DNA of 64,000 bases, taken from an uncultured Odoribacter sp. (GTDB lineage: Bacteria; Bacteroidota; Bacteroidia; Bacteroidales; Marinifilaceae). Positions within the stretch are counted from its first letter, which is position 1. The number at the start of each line of letters is the position of its first letter. The notes beneath the pieces were generated by a model. It saw nothing but the letters and a program-made list of their open reading frames with translations. It made no database searches and was not told the origin of the DNA. The stretch is from positions 62,001-126,000 of the forward strand of contig CALUKE010000002.1 of assembly GCA_944321165.1 (NCBI GenBank). The letters run 5' to 3'. The position numbers and the translations under genes were made by a program. This document shows positions 57,826 to 64,000 of the stretch, piece by piece.

Positions 57826-59898
57826 CTAAGTTTTAGTGTTTATTTTTTCTTCTTGTTTGAGTTTAGGATATGCAATTCGAGAATGATAAATGTTAGTTAA
57901 CATTTCGATGAAAACCTTTTTTACCGTTGCAATGTCTTTAAAAGTGATGTCTGCGTTGATAAAACGGCCTTCTTGTACCTGTCCGTTGATAATATTGTCG
58001 ACTACTTTTGTAATATTCTCCTCGGTTTTGTCAGACAATGTCCTGGATACCGCTTCTACGGCATCGGCCATCATGACAACCGCACATTCTCGACTGACAG
58101 GATCCGGACCGTCGTAAGTAAATTTGGATTCATCGATTTCCCGATCCGGGTATTTGTTTTTGAATGAGTTGTAGAAATATTTCACTTTGCTTTTTCCGTG
58201 ATGAGTGCGGATGAAATTGACGATTCCTTCCGGAAGATTGTATTTCTTGGCCAGTTCCACGCCTTTGCGGACATGGTCGATGATGTGTTGCGCACTGATA
58301 TCGAAGTCACATTGATCGTGCGGGTTAATTCCCCCGCTTTGATTTTCAATAAAGAAAATCGGGTCGAAGGTTTTCCCGATATCGTGATACAAGGCTCCGG
58401 TTCGTGTTAATAGCGGATTCCCACCAATCCGATAGATCGCTTCTTCGGCCAGATTGGCGACCATCAGCGAATGCTGGAAGGTTCCCGGTGCCTTTTTGGT
58501 CAGGTTTCGCAAGGCCGGGTGGTTAGGATTCGACAATTCGATCAATGTGATTTCGGAGGTGTAGCCGAAAATGCGTTCGAAAATATAAATTACCGGATAT
58601 GTCAGGGTTAACAACAGACAGTTGATGGCCAGCCAGATTAGGGCAAACAGGTGTGTACTGCGGATTTCTCCCTCCTGAGTCAGGATAAATGCCATGTAGA
58701 CCAGACTGTAAGTCATAAAAATCAAAAATATCGATACAATCAGCTGTCCCCGGCGTTGCAGCTGGGATAAGCTGAAAATAGCAACAATCCCGGCAGTGAT
58801 TTGCATGAATGCATACATGTAGCTGTTGGGGGCATAATAAGAGATCAGCAGGGTGCTGCTCAATAGCAGATAGAGGGCGGAACGGCTGCCGATCAGAATG
58901 TTCACGATGATGATGAAAAATAGTACAGGAATCGCGAACATATTGATGCTTTGATGATAGCCCAGACTGCCCAATACAATGGTTGCCAGGAATAAACCGT
59001 ATAAGAAAATAAATTCCCGGTTGTTGTAGAATATTCTTTTTTTGGAGTAGTAGAAAAAGATAGAGAAAACCATTAAAGCTACCAGTACTAAAATAAACTG
59101 TCCTCCGATGGTACGCATATAGGTCTCTGTACTGCCGAGGTTTTGCTGATACTCATTTTTCAGGGAATTTAGGATTTTTACTTTTTCCGGAGTCACCAAT
59201 TCCCGTTTGCTGATGATGATATCTCCCTGGTGTACCATGCCGGCCGTGAGGCTGATATTTTTCAGTTGGTTCAGGGTTTCGAGCGAGGTTTTGGACGCAT
59301 CGAATTCCAGATTGGGTAGCAGATAGTTATTCAGGTTCAGAGAGATAATTTTTTCTCGGACCGATTGTGGCAATCCCGATTTTTCAATCTGCTCGCTCAA
59401 GGTAGAATAGGCTTTTTTCAGTGTGTATACCCGCTCGAATTCTATCTTCTTACCGATGTTGTTTTCGACAATCTGGATGCTTTGAATTTTTGTGGCGTCC
59501 AGCGGTTCCGGCAATTGGAGAATACCGGCATTGTAGATGGCCTGCAATTCCTCGATCAGTTGATTCAATATTTTTGCGGTCGATTCATTACTAAAGGTTT
59601 GTAACGCTGTTTTGAATTTACGGATTTGGGATTCGGCTAACTGATGGTTGAGATTAAAGATCGGACATTGATTTTCAGTCAGTTTCTTCCGTTCTGCCTG
59701 CAATTCATCTTCTGTTTTGTGTATTGGAAAATCGAACGGAGCTGCCAGGGTTTCGTATCTCCAGGGCATCCCTTTCTGATATTCATACTGAAAACTACCT
59801 ACTTTGGGAAATAAGTAGATGGTGATTATGCAAATCAGCAGCATAATCAAAAGTCTGAGAAGAGCATTTAGACGACGTTTTAATTTTTTATCGGACAT
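57826..59898 (-). CDS. 7TM-HD family phosphohydrolase (PgpH-type c-di-AMP phosphodiesterase)
   Basis: ATG at 59898 (MSDKKLKRRLN) is likely; an ATG four codons upstream is possible. This 690-residue membrane protein has an N-terminal helix, an extracytoplasmic 7TMR-HDED domain (about residues 45-265), seven membrane helices (about 275-470) and a cytoplasmic HD domain with TGALYHDIGK (His-Asp pair), RTHHGKSKVKYFY and MMADAVEAVSR. The same architecture in PgpH hydrolyses c-di-AMP. A c-di-AMP role is inference from the family. It is followed 4 bases later by the LacI gene. Confidence 0.92.
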   Translation of the reverse strand: MSDKKLKRRLNALLRLLIMLLICIITIYLFPKVGSFQYEYQKGMPWRYETLAAPFDFPIHKTEDELQAERKKLTENQCPIFNLNHQLAESQIRKFKTALQTFSNESTAKILNQLIEELQAIYNAGILQLPEPLDATKIQSIQIVENNIGKKIEFERVYTLKKAYSTLSEQIEKSGLPQSVREKIISLNLNNYLLPNLEFDASKTSLETLNQLKNISLTAGMVHQGDIIISKRELVTPEKVKILNSLKNEYQQNLGSTETYMRTIGGQFILVLVALMVFSIFFYYSKKRIFYNNREFIFLYGLFLATIVLGSLGYHQSINMFAIPVLFFIIIVNILIGSRSALYLLLSSTLLISYYAPNSYMYAFMQITAGIVAIFSLSQLQRRGQLIVSIFLIFMTYSLVYMAFILTQEGEIRSTHLFALIWLAINCLLLTLTYPVIYIFERIFGYTSEITLIELSNPNHPALRNLTKKAPGTFQHSLMVANLAEEAIYRIGGNPLLTRTGALYHDIGKTFDPIFFIENQSGGINPHDQCDFDISAQHIIDHVRKGVELAKKYNLPEGIVNFIRTHHGKSKVKYFYNSFKNKYPDREIDESKFTYDGPDPVSRECAVVMMADAVEAVSRTLSDKTEENITKVVDNIINGQVQEGRFINADITFKDIATVKKVFIEMLTNIYHSRIAYPKLKQEEKINTKT

Positions 59899-60000
59899 AT
59901 TGATACACAAATCTCCATTATGACAGGGATAAAGATATAAAATTATTGAGAAAAATTGGAAAGAGACTGAAATTTTCGTGAGATGGGAGTATCATTTTGA

Positions 60001-60035
60001 AAAAGATCCCACGGTTGTTTATATTCCGTGGGATC
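60001..60035 (-). terminator. Terminator of fabD
   Basis: A perfect 10-bp stem (60005-60014 with 60026-60035), 11-nt loop, followed on the minus strand by TTTTTCAAAATG. It lies just past the fabD stop. Confidence 0.8.
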
Positions 60036-60060
60036 CAGGATATGATATTCTCCGCCGTAT

Positions 60061-60936
60061 TTATTGGATACCGCTGGTTTCAATTTCGTTGCTGACTTTT
60101 TTGAGCAGGCCTTGGAGTACTTTCCCCGGTCCGATTTCGAGGAAGGAACCGGCTCCGTCGGCAATCATGTTTTTCATGATCTGCGTCCATCTGACAGAGG
60201 CGGTCAGTTGGGCGATCAGATTTTCCTGTATTTTGCCCGGGTCCGTGTAAGGCAGGGCATCGACATTCTGATAGATCGGGCAGATCGGATTGGAGAAATG
60301 TGTCGTTTTAATGGCTGCTTCCAATTCCTGACGGGCTGGTTCCATCAGCGGGGAATGGAAAGCTCCGCCTACTTTCAGCGGCAGGACTCTTTTGGCTCCT
60401 GCTTCTGACAATTTCTGGCAGGCGATTTCAATGCCTTTGTTGCTGCCGGAGATTACGATTTGTCCCGGGCAGTTATAGTTGGCAGGAACGACGACTTCGT
60501 CGATTTCTTTGCAAATAGATTCTACGGTTTCGTCAGCCATGCCGATTACGGCAGCCATGGTGGAAGGATTGGCTTCACATGCTTTTTGCATGGCCATTGC
60601 TCTGGCGTGTACCAGACGCAGACCGTCCTCAAAAGACAGGGCTTTGGCTGCTACTAAAGCTGAAAATTCTCCCAGAGAGTGACCTGCAACCATGTCCGGA
60701 GTCTCGCTTAAACTGTCGGCCAAGATTACGGAATGCAAGAAAATGGCCGGTTGTGTAACCTTGGTCTGTTTCAGGTCTTCGTCTGTTCCGGCAAACATCA
60801 GGTCTGTGATGCGGAAGCCCAGGATTTCATTGGCTTGTTCGAATAGTTCCTTGGCTCGGGCGGAGGTTTCGTACAACTCTTTTCCCATGCCTACAAATTG
60901 CGCTCCCTGTCCGGGAAATACAAAAGCTTTCTTCAT
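60061..60936 (-). CDS. fabD: [Acyl-carrier-protein] S-malonyltransferase
   Basis: FabD loads malonyl from malonyl-CoA onto acyl carrier protein, the entry to fatty-acid elongation. The 291 residues begin KKAFVFPGQGAQFVGMG and contain the nucleophile elbow VAGHSLGEFSALVA (Ser), the substrate-binding Arg region VHARAMAMQKA, and the catalytic His in VGGAFHSPLMEPA. The C-terminal SVRWTQIMKNM and LEIGPGKVLQGLLKKV are also typical. folE lies 37 bases upstream on the same strand. A terminator follows the stop. Confidence 0.96.
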   Translation of the reverse strand: MKKAFVFPGQGAQFVGMGKELYETSARAKELFEQANEILGFRITDLMFAGTDEDLKQTKVTQPAIFLHSVILADSLSETPDMVAGHSLGEFSALVAAKALSFEDGLRLVHARAMAMQKACEANPSTMAAVIGMADETVESICKEIDEVVVPANYNCPGQIVISGSNKGIEIACQKLSEAGAKRVLPLKVGGAFHSPLMEPARQELEAAIKTTHFSNPICPIYQNVDALPYTDPGKIQENLIAQLTASVRWTQIMKNMIADGAGSFLEIGPGKVLQGLLKKVSNEIETSGIQ

Positions 60937-60973
60937 AACATTTTAATTTTGATATCTGATTCTTGTATTTTTC

Positions 60974-61597
60974 TTATCTTAATTTTGCACTGATCAATCG
61001 GATGAATTCCTCCCGGGTAGCCAGTTTTTCAAAGGCGCCGCTGAAGTCCGAGGTAGTGGTAACGGAGTTCTGTTTTTGCACTCCTCGCATCATCATGCAC
61101 AGATGCTGGGCTTCGATAACGACGGCTACACCCAATGGGTGAAGGGTGTTTTGGATGCAGTTTTTAATCTGTTGGGTCAGCCTTTCCTGCACCTGAAGGC
61201 GGCGGGAGTAGGCCTCGACCACCCGGGCGATTTTACTCAGACCGGTGATATAACCGTTCGGAATATAGGCAACGTGTGCACGTCCCACAAAAGGAAGCAT
61301 GTGATGTTCGCATAGCGAGTAGATCTCGATGTCTTTGACGATGACCATTTGGCGATAGTCTTCCTTAAATAAGGCGGAGTTCAATATGTCTTCCGGATTC
61401 TGTTGGTATCCCTGGGTCATGAATTGCATGGCTTTCGCTACGCGTAACGGTGTTTTCTGCAAACCTTCCCGTTCGGGATTTTCTCCTAACAGTTTGATGA
61501 TTTCATGGTAATGATAACTCAACTTTTCCGTTCTTTCTTGATCGAAGTATTCATCTTTGTGATAGAACGTCTCTTCTTTATCTGTGTTCAGATTCAT
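60974..61597 (-). CDS. folE: GTP cyclohydrolase I
   Basis: FolE turns GTP into 7,8-dihydroneopterin triphosphate for folate/pterin synthesis. The 207 residues carry [14 protein letters not shown], the zinc motif [20 protein letters not shown] (Cys96, His99), [21 protein letters not shown] and the second zinc Cys in [14 protein letters not shown]. The N-terminal 25 residues are a charged extension. It is probably co-transcribed with fabD. A near-match promoter (TTACTTTG on the minus strand) lies upstream. Confidence 0.96.
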   Translation of the reverse strand: MNLNTDKEETFYHKDEYFDQERTEKLSYHYHEIIKLLGENPEREGLQKTPLRVAKAMQFMTQGYQQNPEDILNSALFKEDYRQMVIVKDIEIYSLCEHHMLPFVGRAHVAYIPNGYITGLSKIARVVEAYSRRLQVQERLTQQIKNCIQNTLHPLGVAVVIEAQHLCMMMRGVQKQNSVTTTSDFSGAFEKLATREEFIRLISAKLR

Positions 61598-61695
61598 AGC
61601 GATTGGTTTACTTATCGGAAAAACACTGCAAAGTAAATATAAAAAATCCGATCTGAAAAATATACGTTAGACTTGTTGTGAATTCTGGAAAAATA

Positions 61696-61703
61696 TATCT
61701 TTA
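61696..61703 (+). promoter_or_regulatory. Possible promoter of the nfeD-floA unit
   Basis: TATCTTTA matches seven of eight consensus positions, 32 bases before the ATG, in the divergent gap with folE. Confidence 0.3.
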
Positions 61704-61735
61704 TCCTCTGATTAATTAGGTGTAAATTTTGAGCC

Positions 61736-62203
61736 ATGGAATGGTTGATTGTCGGCATGCTGATTTTGATCGGTGCTATACTGGTATTATTGGAAATTTT
61801 GGTAATCCCGGGAGTCGGAATTACGGGCGTTTTGGGATTTGCCTGTGTGATTGCCGGAATTTATTTCGGTTATGCATATTATGGAAGTGCTACAGGTCAT
61901 TTGATTCTGCTGGGGACGGTGATCTTGGGGTTTGCTGTAACTTGGTATGTCATGCGCACGAAGACCTGGAAGAAATTGAGTCTGCATACTCAGATTGACA
62001 GTGCAGTGGAAGGTATCGACAGTTCGATACAAGTGGGTGATTGCGGTGTGACGTTGGGACGTCTGGCGCCGATGGGCAATGTGAGAATCGGAGAGGTGGT
62101 GGTGGAAGCAGAATCCCGTTCTGGATATATCGATGCCCAGTGTCCGGTAGAAGTAATAAAAGTATTGAAGAATAAAGTAATTGTACAATTAAAAACAGTT
62201 TGA
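61736..62203 (+). CDS. NfeD family membrane protein
   Basis: This 155-residue short NfeD protein has three membrane helices (about residues 4-20, 26-45 and 54-72: [19 protein letters not shown] and related) and a C-terminal OB-fold domain (about 85-155, ending [16 protein letters not shown]). NfeD proteins anchor and partner flotillins at lipid microdomains. Its stop is one base before the floA ATG, giving tight coupling. It lacks the ClpP-like serine protease domain of long NfeDs. Confidence 0.9.
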   Translation: MEWLIVGMLILIGAILVLLEILVIPGVGITGVLGFACVIAGIYFGYAYYGSATGHLILLGTVILGFAVTWYVMRTKTWKKLSLHTQIDSAVEGIDSSIQVGDCGVTLGRLAPMGNVRIGEVVVEAESRSGYIDAQCPVEVIKVLKNKVIVQLKTV

Positions 62204-62204
62204 C

Positions 62205-63206
62205 ATGGAAAACAGCAGTGTTATATTGTTAGTGATAGCCATTGCCGGAGGTCTGTTCCTGCTATGGGTTATTCTGTATTTAATCCCCGTCGGTTTGTGG
62301 TTTCAGGCCTTGGTATCCGATGTGAAGATTTCTTTGCTTCAGCTGGTGCTGATGCGTTGGCGGAAAGTACCGCCTACGGTGATCGTCAGTGCGATGATTG
62401 AGGGGAAGAAAGCCGGTATTGACTTGTATCGGGATTTGTTGGAGGCACATTATTTGGCCGGGGGACATGTAGCCCAGGTGGTGCATGCTCTGGTGTCGGC
62501 ATCAAAAGCGAACATTGATCTGACTTTCCAGATCGCTACTGCGGTGGATCTGGCCGGACGGGATGTTTTTGAGGCAGTACAGATGAGTGTAAATCCGAAA
62601 GTCATCAATACCCCTCCGGTAACTGCTGTGGCAAAAGATGGCATTCAGCTGATTGCTAAAGCTCGTGTGACGGTGCGGGCGAATATCAAACGCTTGGTGG
62701 GAGGTGCCGGAGAAGAAACCGTATTGGCTCGGGTAGGAGAAGGAATCGTATCTTCTATCGGTTCTTCGGAGTCGCACAAGGCAGTGATGGAAAATCCGGA
62801 TTTTATTTCTAAGGTGGTTCTCAACAAGGGATTGGACTCCGGAACGGCTTTTGAGATTTTGTCTATAGATATTGCCGATATCGATGTCGGTAAAAATATC
62901 GGTGCCGGTTTACAGATCGATCAGGCCGAAGCCGATCTGAAAATTGCTCAGGCCAAGGCTGAAGAGAGAAGAGCGATGGCCGTAGCCCGAGAGCAGGAAA
63001 TGAAGGCATTGGCACAGGAGATGAAAGCGAAAGTGATCGAGGCGGAGGCCAATATTCCGTTGGCTATGTCGGAAGCGTTCCGTTCCGGTAATTTGGGTGT
63101 TATGGATTATTATCGGATGAAAAATATTGAGGCAGATACTCAAATGCGGGAATCGATCGCCAAACCGGCTGAAGCACCGAAAAAGAAGTCGGACAAGATA
63201 GGTTAG
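62205..63206 (+). CDS. floA: Flotillin-like protein FloA
   Basis: FloA oligomerises in the inner membrane and marks fluid lipid microdomains. The 333-residue protein begins with a hydrophobic N-terminus (residues 5-30), then a SPFH/band-7 region (about 60-230, [38 protein letters not shown]). The EA-rich coiled coil follows ([27 protein letters not shown], given in parts as [17 protein letters not shown], then [17 protein letters not shown]). The C-terminus ends [18 protein letters not shown]. It forms an operon with nfeD and ends in a strong terminator. Confidence 0.95.
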   Translation: MENSSVILLVIAIAGGLFLLWVILYLIPVGLWFQALVSDVKISLLQLVLMRWRKVPPTVIVSAMIEGKKAGIDLYRDLLEAHYLAGGHVAQVVHALVSASKANIDLTFQIATAVDLAGRDVFEAVQMSVNPKVINTPPVTAVAKDGIQLIAKARVTVRANIKRLVGGAGEETVLARVGEGIVSSIGSSESHKAVMENPDFISKVVLNKGLDSGTAFEILSIDIADIDVGKNIGAGLQIDQAEADLKIAQAKAEERRAMAVAREQEMKALAQEMKAKVIEAEANIPLAMSEAFRSGNLGVMDYYRMKNIEADTQMRESIAKPAEAPKKKSDKIG

Positions 63207-63227
63207 GAGAAGTTTTTCATTAAAAAT

Positions 63228-63277
63228 CGACCTCCGGTTCTGTTTAAAGTAAATTTTACCAACAGAACCGGAGGTCG
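63228..63277. terminator. Bidirectional terminator after floA
   Basis: A perfect 17-bp stem (63228-63244 with 63261-63277), 16-nt loop, followed by a short T run and preceded by A5. It lies between converging floA and lysA. Confidence 0.9.
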
Positions 63278-63290
63278 TTTTATGGCTGGT

Positions 63291-64000
63291 TTAATCTTTT
63301 TCCGTCTCACTGAAGATGGCCGGAGCCAGATCCCGCAGGTTGTAGCGGGAAGCCATCGTTTCTCCATAGGCTCCACAGGAATGGATGGCGATTAAATCGC
63401 CTCGGTGGGTTTGGGGCAAAGTGACATCTTTCCCGAAACAATCGGCCGATTCGCAAATCGGTCCGACTACATCGTATTTCTCTTCCGGTTCCTGGGAACT
63501 GAGATTTTCGATTTTGTGAAAAGCCTGGTAGAGAGCTGGCCGTAACAGGTCGTTCATGCCTGCATCAAGAATGGCAAATTTTCTTTTTTTACCTTCTTTG
63601 ACATACAGAACCCGGGCCAGCAGATCACCGCAGTGGGCGACAATTGAACGTCCCAGTTCAAAATGAATCTGTTGGTGCGGTTCCGGTTCAAAGAATTGGG
63701 CAAAAGTGGCAAAATACGATTTGAAATCAGCAATGGGGGTACGATACGGTTCATTGTAATCGATCCCCAAACCACCACCGAAATTGATATGAGGTAGTAG
63801 CAGACCGCGTTCTTTCATCGCTTGCTGAATTTCATTGGCCCGGATGCACAAGCCCCGGAATACACTCATGTCTGTGATCTGTGAGCCGATGTGGAAATGC
63901 AGCCCGATCAGCTCGATGTGAGTCAGTTGTAATACCTCTGTGATGACATGTTTCAGGTCGTATAGATAAATCCCGAATTTATTTTCTTCAATGCCGGTTG
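63291..64000 (-). CDS. lysA: Diaminopimelate decarboxylase, C-terminal part
   Basis: LysA removes CO2 from meso-diaminopimelate to make lysine, using PLP. The minus-strand frame is open to base 64000, so the N-terminus lies outside; about 236 residues are seen. Visible are the ENKFGIYL segment (where LysA conserves KFG), the HFHIGSQ motif, FGGGLGIDY (PLP phosphate glycines), VGPICESADCFGKD with the catalytic Cys contributed in trans, and SCGAYGETMAS. An ATG at 63869 is internal and not the true start. It converges on floA, with a shared terminator. Confidence 0.95.
   Translation of the reverse strand, partial: TGIEENKFGIYLYDLKHVITEVLQLTHIELIGLHFHIGSQITDMSVFRGLCIRANEIQQAMKERGLLLPHINFGGGLGIDYNEPYRTPIADFKSYFATFAQFFEPEPHQQIHFELGRSIVAHCGDLLARVLYVKEGKKRKFAILDAGMNDLLRPALYQAFHKIENLSSQEPEEKYDVVGPICESADCFGKDVTLPQTHRGDLIAIHSCGAYGETMASRYNLRDLAPAIFSETEKD

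Overview
This 64 kb window reads as chromosomal DNA of a Bacteroidales bacterium. The evidence is several SusC/SusD-type outer-membrane genes, a sigma-ECF/FecR pair, Bacteroidetes-specific families (DUF4843, PKD-like lipoprotein, DUF4251, DUF5686, PepSY-like DUF2874), repeated promoter -7 elements of the form TAnnTTTG, and weak or absent Shine-Dalgarno sequences. Gene content fits an Odoribacter/Butyricimonas-type gut anaerobe; that genus-level guess is an inference. No prophage, insertion sequence, CRISPR array or integrase was seen.

Layout. 1-2983 is the tail of a SusD-type locus (SusD C-terminus, DUF4843 lipoprotein, PKD-like lipoprotein), closed by a strong bidirectional terminator against recQ. 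5.6-11.1 kb holds an envelope/NAD run: arabinose-5-phosphate isomerase, a DUF5686 outer-membrane protein, pncB and lptB. 11.1-17.8 kb holds an M20 amidohydrolase, a secreted alpha/beta hydrolase, tRNA-Gly(CCC), a DedA/YqaA-like protein, MarC, an EamA transporter and a GNAT/DUF2156 transferase pair. 18.0-22.0 kb holds PepSY-like secreted proteins beside a two-component system, an unexplained 345-nt gap, and a STAS protein. 22.3-28.3 kb holds gcvT, the serC-serA-DUF1015 operon and a His-rich COG0523 metallochaperone. 28.4-32.7 kb holds a NatAB-like ABC exporter and a two-gene biotin-dependent decarboxylase/carboxylase unit. 32.9-37.6 kb is an operon of a FabK/nitronate-monooxygenase-like flavoprotein, a catalytic plus a non-catalytic M16 peptidase, and two DUF4251 proteins. 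37.8-42.5 kb holds an MFS transporter, rubrerythrin, an unknown protein, RidA and an AGCS symporter.

42.7-56.7 kb is the most distinctive region: ECF sigma factor, FecR anti-sigma, SusC with an N-terminal STN signalling domain, SusD, DUF4843 lipoprotein, PKD-like lipoprotein, then three secreted thioredoxin-fold proteins. The first has two CxxC motifs, the second is TlpA-like, and the third is a full-length paralogue of the first whose CxxC motifs are gone. No glycosidase, lyase, sulfatase or peptidase is present, so this is not an ordinary polysaccharide utilisation locus. A TonB-dependent uptake system combined with periplasmic thiol chemistry is the best candidate here for an undescribed system. 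The same SusD-DUF4843-PKD triplet at the window start shows the module is used more than once.

56.8-64 kb holds a LacI-type regulator co-oriented with a 7TM-HD phosphohydrolase (PgpH-like), fabD, folE, an NfeD-FloA pair, and the 3' part of lysA running off the window end.
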